This document shows, piece after piece, positions 25,289-35,241 of a stretch of DNA of 64,000 nucleotides (positions are counted from its first letter, which is position 1; each line of letters opens with the position of its first letter). The translations under genes were made by a program, and so were the position numbers. A model generated the notes under the pieces. It did not search any database. It was not told where the DNA came from and was given only the letters and a program-made list of their open reading frames with translations. The DNA is taken from contig NZ_STGY01000037.1 in the NCBI RefSeq assembly GCF_004912275.1, positions 13,855 to 77,854 on the forward strand. The letters are read 5' to 3'. This DNA comes from Glycomyces buryatensis (GTDB taxonomy: Bacteria; Actinomycetota; Actinomycetes; Mycobacteriales; Micromonosporaceae).

Positions 25289-28200
25289 CTTCTCTCGGTC
25301 ATGATCCTCGATGGCGCCGAGGCGGGTCGCCACTTCGAGAGCCAGGTTGAGTTCATCGCCGAATACGTTCGGCAGGTCCGCGTCGAGCTCTTTGAGGTGT
25401 CGCAACGCCTCGGCGGCCGCAACGCGGGCCGCGACCTCGTCTCCGGCGGCGGCCAGGCGTGGCGCGTGTTCGCGCAGTGCCTTGGCCAGGTACTCCAGAT
25501 GCACAGACCGATTGAGCTCGGTCAGGTCCCTGAGCATCGCGATCGCCTCCACGCCGAACCGGGCCGCTTCGGAGTCCTGTCCAGCGTCGTCCAGCCGCTT
25601 GGCATGGTCGATCAGGCACTGCGCCAGTTCGTCTTCGTACCAGTCGTCATCGGCTGCGGCCGACCACAGCAGCTCCACGGCCCTGGTCGAGAGCGGAAGG
25701 TATTCGGCGGCGTCCTCGCCGAACTCGGCGGACCAGCGGGCCACGTGGCGAAGACACCAGCCCAGGTCGACGCGACGTTCGGCAAGGTCGCAGAGCGCGA
25801 GGCGGCTCTCCCACATGGGAACGGCTCTCCGGGCCAACTCCAAGGCCTCGTCGAGACGGGCCAGTTTCCCGAGCTCGAACGAGTGGGCGTCGAGGCTGAG
25901 CGCCAGGCCGTAGCGATCGTCGGGGGTGGCGAGCTTCTCCGCAAGGCGCAGCGACTCATCGGTGATCCGGAGGCATTCGGCGCGCCTGCCGACCAGCGGC
26001 AGGATCCAGGCCAGATCGCAGAGGACTTCCCGCAGGAGCTCGCGCCATTTCTTGGGATCGCGTTCGGCCGCCGACCGGGCGAGCACCACGGCACGCTCAA
26101 TGGCCTCGGCTGCCTCCAGCCGTTTGCCGGCCGTTTGCAGTTTGGAGCCGCCCTTGGAGAGTGCCTCGGCGAGCTTCGCCTCCAGATGGGCGGCCACTTC
26201 GGGGCTGTCGAGTTCGTTGCGCATCTCGAGCAGACGTTCGCAATCGGCGACGGCTTCGGCGCCTCTGGAGAGAAAGAAGAGTTGCTCGATGCCCATTGTC
26301 AGTGCGCCAACCCGGTCGGTTTGGGCGTCGACCTCCTGGTTGGCGACGCGCTCCTCATGGAGCGTTGCGGCGCGGTGCGACAGTTCCAGGGCCTCCTCGT
26401 ACCGTTCGAGTTGGCTCAGATACGCGATTTGATCGGTCATCGACTTCGCCTGCACGCCCAGGTGCATTTCGCGGTCCTCGGCGCACAGTTCCTCGCCGAG
26501 CGCGGTGGCCCTGAGCGAGGCTTCCAGCGCGGCCTCGTAGTTTTCCAGGCCCCAATGGCGGCGGGCCAGGTTGGCCAGTGCCTTCGTCAGCTCCTGACGG
26601 TGCATCCCCGGTTCTGCCGCGTCCATTTCCTCATCAATCTGGACGCAGCGCCGGGTGACCTCGTAGGCCTCCTGGTGCTGCCCGCAGCTGGTCAGGTAGT
26701 TGCCCAGATTGAGTAGGCACCCCGCGAGATTTCGACGGAAATTCGCGGGGCCGAATTCGACCATCTCCTCAGCGAGTCCGGTGGCGCGCAGCGACACCTC
26801 GAGCGCTTCCTCGTGCAGCCCGGCGTCGGCCAGCGCCCTCGCTTGCGAGTCGAGGGTGAGTTGGACGGTCTTCAGGTGGAGGGAGCGGTCGGAGATCAGT
26901 AGTTGCTCGGCGAGTTCGGTGGCGCGGCGACTGTGCTCGAGCGCTTCGTCGTTCTTGCCGGCGGCGGCGAGCGCGTCGGCCAGATTCTGATGCGCTGACG
27001 CCAGGTCATCCAAACACCCGTGGACTGAGCGTTCATGGTGCTCGGTCCACAGTTCCAGAGCTCGGCGTGCGTCTGCCACGCTCTGGTCGAATTGCATGAT
27101 GCGCTTGCGGAATGAGGCGAGATTGCCGTATGTCTCGGCCAGGGTGGAGCGAATGCCCTCGGGGTCCTCGGGGTCCTCGGCTCCTTCGGCGTACAGCCGC
27201 TCGTATTCGGCGGCGACGGACTCGGCGGTCGCCACGCCTTGGCGGATGCGGCCGCTATTGAGCTGGTTGGCGGCGAGGTTCCCGCGTACCCGTGCGGCAT
27301 CTATGGCGTTGTCGGCCCGCTCGTAGATCGCCACGGCTCTGCGCCGGCTTTCGATGGCCGAGTCGAAGTCACGCAGATCGCCTTGGACACTGCCGAGGAG
27401 GTCGAGCGCCCGGGCCAACTTCGGGTTCGGGCGGTCCGGTTCTGCGCCGGCACGCTCCTCCTCCAGCGCGACCGCCCGCCGCACGTTCGCTTCGGCCGCT
27501 TGGTAGTCGTACAGCCGAATGAACGACCCTGCCAGGTTGTAATGGACGTCGGAAATTTCCGCGGCGTACGGGTCGGACTCCTCGCCCAGGGCCGCTTCCC
27601 GCAGCGGCTCATAGAGATTGAGCGACCGCTTATACTCGGCCAGGGCTTCGGAGGCCCGGTTGAGGTCGCGCAGGAACAGGCCGCGATTGTTCAGTGCGTT
27701 CGCGAGGTCGTCGTCGTTGGTGTGTCCGGCTGCGGAGAGTTCCTCGCGCAGCATGATTTCCATGTCGCAGTATCTGAGCCCGTCTCGGGGATTCTCGATC
27801 CAGTCAAAGTCCGCTGTGGCGTCGCTGAGCGCCTTGGCCGATTGCAGTCCGAGCGCGGAGGACACAGTGGCCGTGCGCAGGGCCGCGAGCGCCCTTCGCC
27901 TGACGCATTGTGCGGCTTCGGATTTGCGCCCGACCGCTTCGAGGCACTCCTGTACCAGCCGCAGCGCATTCTGCTCGCCTTGGAGCGGGATTTCGGCCGG
28001 CGGGAGCGCCGCCCAGGCCCGCACTGCCCGCTCGGCCCAGTCGACGGCTTCGTCGGTTCGGCCGACTTCCTTCATCCAACTGGCGACCTGGTGGATGGTG
28101 CTGGCCGGAAGGGTGCTGTTGCGTTGGTGCACGGCGGCCAGCTGGTGCGCGATTTCAACTTCACGCTCGCATTCGGCGACCGCTTCGGTGTGGAACCCGT

Positions 28201-29143
28201 GCTTCTCGAGGCCGATCCGGTACTGCTTCACCCGGTGCACCGAGGAGCGGAACACACGGTTGACATTGCGTGCTTCGTCCTGGGCGTCCTCCAGGCCGAT
28301 GTTCACCGCGCGTTGCAGCACCGGGAGCGCGGCCAGCTCGTTTCCGTTGCGCGCGGCGGTGAGCACGCGGGCGTATTGATCGAGGGCGGCGGCGTGCTTG
28401 TAGGCGTCGTAGTGGATCCCGCCGGGCCGTTCGTGGAGGTTCAGCCGCAGCTGCGACTGGTAGAGCGCGGCGTCGTGCTCCCCCGTCCCGAGCAGGAGAT
28501 CGGCGTGCGTCCGGTAGGCCTCATCGAGGCAGTCGAGTCGATCCTTCGGAGTCCAGCTCCGCGAGCGGCGCTCGTCCACCCGCATCGCCTGCTCCGAGTG
28601 CGCGATTCCGGCGGCGGGACCGGAGGCCCACTCCGCGGAATTGGCGGCCCTCCGGAAGGCGCTGGAGAGACGGGGGATCCACAGGTCCGCGTCGTCGGCG
28701 GCCATGCGCTCGGCAAGGGCCGCTTCGCGTTCCGCGGTCCGGGTCGCCTCCTCATCCCGCCCGAAGTTGGTCTGAAGGTAGTACAGCTCCTCCAGCGAAT
28801 CGGCTTGGCCCGACGGGTCGCCTTCGGCTACGGCCCCCGTGGCCGATGCCGCGAGGATCGCGGCCGCCAGGTCGACCATGCCGGTCGGCCAGTCCACGTC
28901 CTCGTCGTAGGCCTCGTCCTCGTCGGTCTGGGGCCATTGCAGCGCCCGGGCGGCGCGGGCGACGTCCAGATCGTCTTTGCGAAGGTCGACGAGTGCGGCC
29001 AGTTCCCCCGCGACGGTGTCGTCCTGCCTGGACTCGACGGCCCACAACGCATCGGAGACCAACAGGTCGAGCTCGGAGGACAACTGCTCGAGGAGCAGGG
29101 GATCGACAGGGTGGGGAGCATCGGGGACTTCGGGGGGCGCCAT
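25277..29143 (-). CDS. Giant tetratricopeptide-repeat protein, copy 1
   Basis: 1288 residues from ATG 29143 (MAPPEVPDAP). Almost wholly alpha-helical TPR-type repeats from about residue 100 to the end, with many units of the form ALELSHRAATLHEE or ALEHSRRATELAEQL. The N-terminal 100 residues (SELDLLVSDALWAVESRQDD) are a separate helical, acidic region. No NTPase, CHAT, kinase or DNA-binding domain is visible, no signal peptide and no TM helix. It resembles the TPR halves of actinobacterial STAND or CHAT proteins but without the effector. A soluble scaffold is likely; partner unknown. No ribosome site is seen, suggesting leaderless translation. Confidence 0.82.
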   Translation of the reverse strand: MAPPEVPDAPHPVDPLLLEQLSSELDLLVSDALWAVESRQDDTVAGELAALVDLRKDDLDVARAARALQWPQTDEDEAYDEDVDWPTGMVDLAAAILAASATGAVAEGDPSGQADSLEELYYLQTNFGRDEEATRTAEREAALAERMAADDADLWIPRLSSAFRRAANSAEWASGPAAGIAHSEQAMRVDERRSRSWTPKDRLDCLDEAYRTHADLLLGTGEHDAALYQSQLRLNLHERPGGIHYDAYKHAAALDQYARVLTAARNGNELAALPVLQRAVNIGLEDAQDEARNVNRVFRSSVHRVKQYRIGLEKHGFHTEAVAECEREVEIAHQLAAVHQRNSTLPASTIHQVASWMKEVGRTDEAVDWAERAVRAWAALPPAEIPLQGEQNALRLVQECLEAVGRKSEAAQCVRRRALAALRTATVSSALGLQSAKALSDATADFDWIENPRDGLRYCDMEIMLREELSAAGHTNDDDLANALNNRGLFLRDLNRASEALAEYKRSLNLYEPLREAALGEESDPYAAEISDVHYNLAGSFIRLYDYQAAEANVRRAVALEEERAGAEPDRPNPKLARALDLLGSVQGDLRDFDSAIESRRRAVAIYERADNAIDAARVRGNLAANQLNSGRIRQGVATAESVAAEYERLYAEGAEDPEDPEGIRSTLAETYGNLASFRKRIMQFDQSVADARRALELWTEHHERSVHGCLDDLASAHQNLADALAAAGKNDEALEHSRRATELAEQLLISDRSLHLKTVQLTLDSQARALADAGLHEEALEVSLRATGLAEEMVEFGPANFRRNLAGCLLNLGNYLTSCGQHQEAYEVTRRCVQIDEEMDAAEPGMHRQELTKALANLARRHWGLENYEAALEASLRATALGEELCAEDREMHLGVQAKSMTDQIAYLSQLERYEEALELSHRAATLHEERVANQEVDAQTDRVGALTMGIEQLFFLSRGAEAVADCERLLEMRNELDSPEVAAHLEAKLAEALSKGGSKLQTAGKRLEAAEAIERAVVLARSAAERDPKKWRELLREVLCDLAWILPLVGRRAECLRITDESLRLAEKLATPDDRYGLALSLDAHSFELGKLARLDEALELARRAVPMWESRLALCDLAERRVDLGWCLRHVARWSAEFGEDAAEYLPLSTRAVELLWSAAADDDWYEDELAQCLIDHAKRLDDAGQDSEAARFGVEAIAMLRDLTELNRSVHLEYLAKALREHAPRLAAAGDEVAARVAAAEALRHLKELDADLPNVFGDELNLALEVATRLGAIEDHDREKEGV

Positions 29144-29267
29144 GGCGCCCAATCATATGGGCGACGGTCCAGTCGGCCGCGTCTCCGCGATCCTAGGCGG
29201 CCGCCGTTGGCAGGCGTGCCGTGTCGATGACCTCGTCGAGGATCTCCCGGGTACGGATCAGGACCGC

Positions 29268-29307
29268 GAGGGCGTCTGATCCCAATCGATCGGGATCAGA
29301 CCCCCTC
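29268..29307. terminator. Imperfect copy of the 40-bp palindrome
   Basis: GAGGGCGTCTGATCCCAATC facing GATCGGGATCAGACCCCCTC: 18 of 20 arm positions pair. It ends the second TPR gene (encoding EGV and stop in its right arm) and separates it from the upstream region of the first. Confidence 0.7.
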
Positions 29308-32300
29308 CGTCTCGCGGTCGGGATTCTCGATGGCGTCCAGGCGGATCGCCGTTTCGAGGGACAGGTCGAGGTCATCGCCGAAGGCGTCTTGCAGTCCGGC
29401 GTGGAGCTCCCGTAGGTGTCGCAACGATTCGGCGGCCGCATCGCGGGCCGCGGCCTCGTGCCCGGCGGCGGCCAGGCGCGGCGCGTGTTCGCGCAGCGCC
29501 TTGGCCAGGTATTCCAGATGCAAGGGCCGATTGGTCTCGGTCAGGTCCCTGAGCATCGCGATCGACTCCGCACCGAACCGGGTCGCCTCGGAATCCTGTC
29601 CGGCATCGTCCAGGCGCTTGGCATGGTCGATCAGGCACTCTGCCAGTTGGCCTCTGTACCAGTCGTCGTCATCGGCGGCCGACCGCAGCAGTTCCACGGC
29701 TCTGGTCGACTGCGGGAGATACTCGGGCGCGGCGTTGTCACGCTCGGCGGACCAGCGGGCGACGTGGCGAAGGCACCAGCCCAGGTCGAAGCGCCGCGTG
29801 GCCGAGTCTTGGAGCGCGAGGCGGTTCTCCCACATGGGAACGGCCCTCCGGGACAACTCCAGGGCCTCTTCGAGACGGGCGGCCTCCCCGAGCTCGAAGG
29901 CGTACGAGTCGAGGCTGGACGCCAATCCGAAGTGATTGTCCGGGGTGTGGATCTCCTCCGCCAGGCGTAGCGACTCCTCGGAGATCTGGAGGCATTCGGC
30001 GCGTCTGCCGACCTGCCACAGAATCCAGGACAGATCGGAGAGGGTTCCCCGAAGCTGCTCCCGCCAATGCTCCGGATCGCGCTCGGCCGCCGACCGGGCG
30101 AGCGCCACGGCACGTTCGATGGCCTCGGCCGCCTCCAGCCGTTGGCCGTCCTCTTGCAGCTTGTAGCCGCGCTTGCAGAGTGCCCGGGAGAGCAGGCCCT
30201 CCGGATAGGCGATCAGTTCGGGCCTGCCGAGTTCGCCCCGTTCCTTGAGCAGACGCTCGCAATCGGGGACGGCCTCATCGCCCCTGGCGAGGTTGAAGAG
30301 CTGCTCGATGCGTCGCGCCAGCGCATCACCCTGGTCGCCCAGGGCGCCGACCTCCTGGTTCGCGACGCGCTCCTCCTGGAGCGCCACGGCGCGGTGCGAC
30401 AGCTCCAGGGCCTCCTCGTACCGTTCGAGCTGGTCCAAGTACGTGACTTGCGCGGTTGTCGACTTCGCCAGCACGTCCAGGTGCATTTCGCGGTCCTCGG
30501 CGCACAGCTCCTCGGCGAGCGCGGTGGCCCTGAGCGAGGTCTCCAACGCGGCCTCGTAGCCCTCCACGTACCAATGACGGCGGGCCAGATTGGACAGTGA
30601 CGTCGCCAGGTCCCGGCGGTGCAGACCCGGTTCCGCCGCTTCCATTTCCTCGCGAATCCGGACGCAGCGTCGGGTGACCTCGAAAGCCTCCCGGTGCTGC
30701 TCGCATTCGGCCAGGAAGTTCCCGAGATTGTTCAGGCAGATCTCGAGATTGTCGCGGAAGGTCGCGGGGTGGAGTGCGGTCAATTCCTCGGCGAGGCTGG
30801 TGGCGCGGCGTGACACCGCGAGTGCTTCCTCGGGCAGTCCGGCGTCGGCCAGCGCCCTCGCGTGCGAGTCGAGGGCGAGTTGGGCGTTCTCCAGGTGGAG
30901 GGAGCGGTCGGAGGCCAGCAGTTGCTCGCCGAGTTCGACGCAGCGCCGAGTGTGGTCGAGTGCTTCGGTCTTCTTGCCCGCTGCGGCGAGCGCGTCGGAC
31001 AGTTTCCGGTGCGCCGACGCCACCTTGTCCAGGCATCCGTGGGCGGAGTGCTCGTGCTCCTCGGTCCACAGTTCCAGGGCTCGGCGCGCGTCCTGCACCC
31101 CCTGCTCGAACTGGTTGAGATGCCTGCGGAACGGGGCGAGATTGCCGTACGTCCTCGCCAGCGAGGAGCGGATCCCATCGGGGTCTTCGGCATAGAGGCG
31201 CTCGTATTCGGCGGCGACCGATGCGGCGGTCGCCACGCCTTGCCGGAGCCGGCCGCCATTGAGCTGGACGGCGGCGAGGTTCCCGCGTACCTTCGCGGCA
31301 TCCACGGTCTTGCCGGCCTGCTCGTAGATCGCGATGGACCTGCGCCGGCTCTCGATGGCCGCGTCGAAGTCGTGCAGGTCGTCTTGGGCTGCGCCGAGGA
31401 GGTCGAGCGCCCGGGCCAGCTTCGGGTTCGGGTCGTCCGGGGCGGCGGCGGCCCGCTCCTCCTCCAGCGCCACCGTCCGCCGCGTGTGCGCTTCGGCCGC
31501 CTGGGGGTCGTAGAGCTTGATGAGCGCATGTCCCAGGTTGTAATGGACGTCGGACAGGTTCGCGGTGTGCGGGACGGGCTCGTCGCCTGAAGTCGCTTCC
31601 CGCAGCGACTCGTAGAGATCGATCGCCCGCTCGAAGTCGGCCGGGGACTCGGAGGTGCGGTCGAGGTCGTTCAGGAACAGGCCGCGGTTGTTCAGCGCGT
31701 TCGCGAGGCCGTCGTCATCGGGGTGACCTGCTGCGGAGAGTTCCTCGCGCAGCAGGATTTCCATGTCGCAGTACTTGAGCGCGTCCCGCTGGTTCTCGAG
31801 CCGGTCGAGGTCCACTGTGGCAGTGCAGAGCGCCTTGGCCGATTGCAGTCCGAGTTCGGAGGACGCGGTGGCGGTGCGCAGTGCCGCCAGCGCCCTCCGC
31901 TTGACGCAGTGGGCGGCTTCCGATTTCCGCCCGACCGCGTCGAGGCACTGCTGCACCAGCCGGAGCGCGTTCTGTTCGCCCTTGAGCGGCGACTCGGCCG
32001 GCGGGAGACTCGCCCAGGCCTGCACGGCCCGCTCGGCCCATGCGACGGCGTCGTCGTATCGGCCGATATCCCGCATCCAGCTGGCGATCTTGTGGATGGT
32101 GCTGGCCGGAAGGGTGCTGTTGCGTTGGTGCACGGCGGACAACCGGTGCGCGATTTCGACTTCGCGCTCGCATTCGGCGACCGCTTCCACGTGGTATCCG
32201 TGCTTCTCGAGGCTGGTCCGGTACTTCTTCACTCGGCGCATCGAGCTGCGGAACACATGGTTGACATTGCGTTCCTTGTCGTTGGCGGCCTTCAAACCGA

Positions 32301-33147
32301 TGTCCACCGCGCGTTGCTGCACCGGGAGCGCGGCCCGTTCGTTTCCGCCGCGCGCGTCGGTGAGTACGCGGGCGTACTGGTCGAGCGCGGCGGCGTGCGT
32401 CAAGGCGTTGTAGTGGACCCCGCCGGGCCATTCGTAGAGGTTCAGCCGCAGCTGTGACTGATAGAGCGCGGCGTCGAAATCCTCCGCGCGGGCCAGGAGA
32501 TCGGTGTGTCGTCGGTAGGCCTCATCGAGGCAGCCGAGTCGCTGTTTCGGTGCCCACTCCCGCGAGCGGTGCTCGTCCACCCGCATCGCCTGTTCGGAGT
32601 GCGCGATCGCGGCGGCGGGCTCGGATGACGACTCCGTGGACTTGGCGGCCCTCCAGAAGGCATCGGAGAGACGGGGGATCCACACGCCCGAGTCCTCGGC
32701 GGCCATGCGCCCCGCAAGGGCTGCTTCGCGTTCCGCGATGCAGGTCGCAGCTTCATGCCGACCGAAGTTGGCCTGTAGGAAGTACAGCCGCTCCAGGGAA
32801 TCGGCCTGACCCAGTGGGTCGCCTTCGGCGCCGGCCGCAGCGGCCGACGCCGTGAAGACCGCGGCCGCCAGGTCGACCATGCCGGTCGGCCAGTTGGCCT
32901 CCTCCTCGTCGAAGGAATCGTACTCGTCAGGGTGAGGCCACAGCAGTGCCCGAGCGGCACGGGCCACGTCCAGATCGTCTTTATGGAGGTCGAGAAGTGC
33001 GGCAAGTTCCCCCGCGACGGTGTCGTCCTGCCGGGATGTGAAGGCCCACACCGCATCGGCAATCAATAGGTCGAGTTCGGACGCCAGCTGCTCGGGGCCT
33101 ACTGGTTCGGCAGGGCGAGGAGCATCCGGGATTTCGGGGGGTGCCAT
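29296..33147 (-). CDS. Giant tetratricopeptide-repeat protein, copy 2
   Basis: 1283 residues from ATG 33147 (MAPPEIPDAP), paralogue of the gene immediately downstream. Same layout: acidic helical N terminus, then continuous TPR-like helices to the end, C terminus NPDRETEGV. Several stretches are identical between the copies (for example AVHQRNSTLPASTIH and GLQSAKAL), while the acidic patch near residue 80 and some helices differ, so the copies have diverged and both frames remain intact, which argues that both are expressed. The upstream region is shared with copy 1. Function unknown. Confidence 0.82.
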   Translation of the reverse strand: MAPPEIPDAPRPAEPVGPEQLASELDLLIADAVWAFTSRQDDTVAGELAALLDLHKDDLDVARAARALLWPHPDEYDSFDEEEANWPTGMVDLAAAVFTASAAAAGAEGDPLGQADSLERLYFLQANFGRHEAATCIAEREAALAGRMAAEDSGVWIPRLSDAFWRAAKSTESSSEPAAAIAHSEQAMRVDEHRSREWAPKQRLGCLDEAYRRHTDLLARAEDFDAALYQSQLRLNLYEWPGGVHYNALTHAAALDQYARVLTDARGGNERAALPVQQRAVDIGLKAANDKERNVNHVFRSSMRRVKKYRTSLEKHGYHVEAVAECEREVEIAHRLSAVHQRNSTLPASTIHKIASWMRDIGRYDDAVAWAERAVQAWASLPPAESPLKGEQNALRLVQQCLDAVGRKSEAAHCVKRRALAALRTATASSELGLQSAKALCTATVDLDRLENQRDALKYCDMEILLREELSAAGHPDDDGLANALNNRGLFLNDLDRTSESPADFERAIDLYESLREATSGDEPVPHTANLSDVHYNLGHALIKLYDPQAAEAHTRRTVALEEERAAAAPDDPNPKLARALDLLGAAQDDLHDFDAAIESRRRSIAIYEQAGKTVDAAKVRGNLAAVQLNGGRLRQGVATAASVAAEYERLYAEDPDGIRSSLARTYGNLAPFRRHLNQFEQGVQDARRALELWTEEHEHSAHGCLDKVASAHRKLSDALAAAGKKTEALDHTRRCVELGEQLLASDRSLHLENAQLALDSHARALADAGLPEEALAVSRRATSLAEELTALHPATFRDNLEICLNNLGNFLAECEQHREAFEVTRRCVRIREEMEAAEPGLHRRDLATSLSNLARRHWYVEGYEAALETSLRATALAEELCAEDREMHLDVLAKSTTAQVTYLDQLERYEEALELSHRAVALQEERVANQEVGALGDQGDALARRIEQLFNLARGDEAVPDCERLLKERGELGRPELIAYPEGLLSRALCKRGYKLQEDGQRLEAAEAIERAVALARSAAERDPEHWREQLRGTLSDLSWILWQVGRRAECLQISEESLRLAEEIHTPDNHFGLASSLDSYAFELGEAARLEEALELSRRAVPMWENRLALQDSATRRFDLGWCLRHVARWSAERDNAAPEYLPQSTRAVELLRSAADDDDWYRGQLAECLIDHAKRLDDAGQDSEATRFGAESIAMLRDLTETNRPLHLEYLAKALREHAPRLAAAGHEAAARDAAAESLRHLRELHAGLQDAFGDDLDLSLETAIRLDAIENPDRETEGV

Positions 33148-33257
33148 GGCGCCCAATCATATGGGCGACCGTCCAGTCGGTTGTGTCGCAGCGACCCTAC
33201 GCATCTGCCGTTGGGAGGCGGGCCGGGGTTGGGCCGCATGCGGTTTAGGGTGAGCCG

Positions 33258-34102
33258 ATGGCGCCCTCTACCTCGCTCCGCATCGCGATCGCCCAAGTAT
33301 CGATCAGCGACGATCCCTGCCAGAACGGCCCGACGGCCCGACGGTCCGGCGGCTGATGCGCCGGGCCGGCGAGGCCGGGGCACGCCTCATTCAGTTCCCC
33401 GAAGGCTGCCTATCGGGGTACGCCACCGACCAGGTCCGCCATGACCGGCTGGACTGGGCCGCGGTCGACGAAGAACACCGCCAGGTGGCCGCGCTCGCTG
33501 CCGAGCTCGGACTGTGGGTCGTCCTCGGAAGCGCCCACCGGCTGAACGCGCCGCACCGCCCGCACAACAGCCTGTACGTCATCGCCGACGACGGTAAGCT
33601 GGTCGGTCGCTACGACAAGCGGTACTGCTCCAACAACGAAACCCTCAACTACTACACCCCCGGGTTCGAACCGACCGTCTTCGAAGTCGACGGCTTCACC
33701 TTCGGCTGCGCCATCTGCGTCGAGATCAACTTCCCCGACCTGTTCGCCGAGTACGAGCGGCTGGGCGTGGACTGCCTGCTGCTGTCGGCCTACCCGGTCG
33801 ATGCCATCTTCGAGATCAAGGCCCGCGCGCACGCGGCGATCAACAACTACTGGCTCGCCATGTCCACCCCGATGCAGACCTCGCATCTGCTGAGCTCCGA
33901 ACTGATCGGACCGGAAGGGACGGTGCTGGCCCGAGCAGACGATCAGACTGAGTTGATCATCGGCGAGCTCGACCGGGAAGCACCCGAGTTCGACATCGCC
34001 CTCAACAAGGCCCGCCCTTGGCGGGCGATTGCCAGGGAAGGCGAGATCTATCGCAGCCGCCGGGTAGCAGACCCGCGGAGCACCGACCGGACGAGCTTCT
34101 GA
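33258..34102 (+). pseudogene. Carbon-nitrogen hydrolase (nitrilase family), frameshifted
   Basis: ATG 33258 encodes a normal nitrilase N terminus (MAPSTSLRIAIAQVSISDDP) but the frame ends at 33356 after an 8-bp tandem duplication, GGCCCGAC at 33327 and again at 33335. Dropping one copy joins it exactly to the long frame that runs to 34102 (reading PTVRRLMRRAG). The rest has the full catalytic triad: Glu in FPEG, Lys in RYDKRY, Cys in AICVEINFP. Translation could in principle start at ATG 33356 but would miss the first beta strand. The family cleaves nitriles or amides. Either a recent pseudogene or a reversible slipped-strand switch. Confidence 0.8.
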
Positions 34103-34134
34103 GGCTCGACATCAATGCCATTGCGGCGCATGGG

Positions 34135-34154
34135 GCCGGGCATGAATGCCCGGC
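34135..34154. terminator. Terminator between convergent genes
   Basis: GCCGGGCAT GA ATGCCCGGC, a 9-bp stem 32 bp past the nitrilase stop and 21 bp past the stop of the convergent Rpn-like gene. Confidence 0.6.
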
Positions 34155-34175
34155 ACCCCGTTTCACGCTGTTCGT

Positions 34176-35072
34176 CTACGTGGGAAAGACCTCGGCGGCT
34201 GAGCCCGATGCGACGAACTTCGCGATCCAAGCGTCGAGCTGCTCGCGGTCGGTGCAGGCTTCGATGCGCTGACGCTGTTCGGCGGTGATGCCGCTTTGGG
34301 TGCCTTCGAGTAGGGCCACCAGGAGACTGCGGGCATGGAGTACTGCACCCTCTTCCCGACCTTCCTCGAGTCCAGCCTCTCGACCTTCTGAACGCAGGCG
34401 GTCACTGTATTCGGAGTGGTACGGGCGTGTCTTGGTGCGCATGAGGTCCTCCAGCAGTTGGGCGGGCTCGTCTTCCAGGATCGTGAGCATCATGATGTAG
34501 TCGGCCGCTCGCCCTGGTTCGATGGTACCGAGGCGACGGTCGAGTGTCGAGACGAACAGTTCGGCCTTGCGTCCTCTCGGGGATTTGCCGATGATGGCGG
34601 CCACCACCGCCGAGGCCGCCGTGGGCAGCAGCGAAGTGTTGACCAGTTCCGGGAAGTTCGATGGCCCGAGCGTTCTCATCGAGATGGTGTTCTCCGGGCC
34701 GAGGTAGATGCCTTCCGAGTATTGGTGGGCCACCGAGTCCGTGGGACAGATGAGCACCAGTTCCACCGGAAGCCGGTGGTCTTCGAAGGCGCGGGCCATA
34801 TAGCCCGGCAGCCGGTAGTATTTCTCATTCTTGAACTCGTTTTGGACTTCGACGATGATGATTCGGTCTTCCTGGCGGGGGAACGACAGCTTGACTACGA
34901 CATCGGCCCGCCGCTCAGTTCTTCCGGGGGAGCCGACCGAGGTAGTTCGTGTCTCGGCTGCTGTGCACACCTCGACTCGCCGGTCCATGTCGACGAGGTC
35001 CATCAACCAAGCCGCAGTGAGCGGCTCGTCCTGGATGGCCTGGACGATGAGTTCGTGTGGATCTCCTGGCAT
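34176..35072 (-). CDS. Rpn-type PD-(D/E)XK nuclease-like protein
   Basis: 298 residues from ATG 35072 (MPGDPHELIVQ). The core has the PD-(D/E)XK pattern: ADVVVKLSF supplies the Asp and IIIVEVQNEF the E-x-Q pair, as in recombination-promoting nuclease/putative transposase (Rpn) proteins. The C-terminal half is helical with a coiled segment SEGREAGLEEGREEGA, also seen in this family. Members often occur as multiple copies in actinomycete genomes and have been linked to DNA cleavage and phage defence. A GTTTCAC inverted repeat sits 16 bp upstream of the start. Frames further upstream are Arg-rich and not coding. Confidence 0.72.
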   Translation of the reverse strand: MPGDPHELIVQAIQDEPLTAAWLMDLVDMDRRVEVCTAAETRTTSVGSPGRTERRADVVVKLSFPRQEDRIIIVEVQNEFKNEKYYRLPGYMARAFEDHRLPVELVLICPTDSVAHQYSEGIYLGPENTISMRTLGPSNFPELVNTSLLPTAASAVVAAIIGKSPRGRKAELFVSTLDRRLGTIEPGRAADYIMMLTILEDEPAQLLEDLMRTKTRPYHSEYSDRLRSEGREAGLEEGREEGAVLHARSLLVALLEGTQSGITAEQRQRIEACTDREQLDAWIAKFVASGSAAEVFPT

Positions 35073-35087
35073 CGGGGGGATTCCCTT

Positions 35088-35112
35088 CGTTTCACGGTTC
35101 CCCTGTGAAACG
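35088..35112. promoter_or_regulatory. Inverted repeat just upstream of the Rpn-like gene
   Basis: CGTTTCAC / GTGAAACG, perfect 8-bp arms with a 9-nt spacer, 16 bp from the ATG at 35072. It would block ribosome or polymerase access if bound or folded; an autoregulatory operator is possible. Confidence 0.45.
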
Positions 35113-35241
35113 AGTGGGTGACACCCGAAGACGTGCGCTTGTCGTAAAACCGACAGTTTGAGCGATCGGGTCGGCCATGGTTTTCGCTGGCGCCCAGTTC
35201 GTCTGCGGCGATCTCGGCGGCGCAGCCCGCGCTCCTCTTCT

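Larger units (their letters stand above)
25249..33237. repeat. Tandem duplication of a 4-kb unit (TPR gene plus flanks)
   Basis: Two direct copies offset by about 4.0 kb. Each copy contains the 3' palindrome (25249 and 29268), a 1.29-kilocodon TPR gene (starts 29143 and 33147) and a similar upstream segment reading GCCATGGCGCCCAATCATAT. Protein copies align almost without gaps with most residues identical by eye. Whole-unit duplication including promoter and terminator is the direct reading. Confidence 0.85.
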
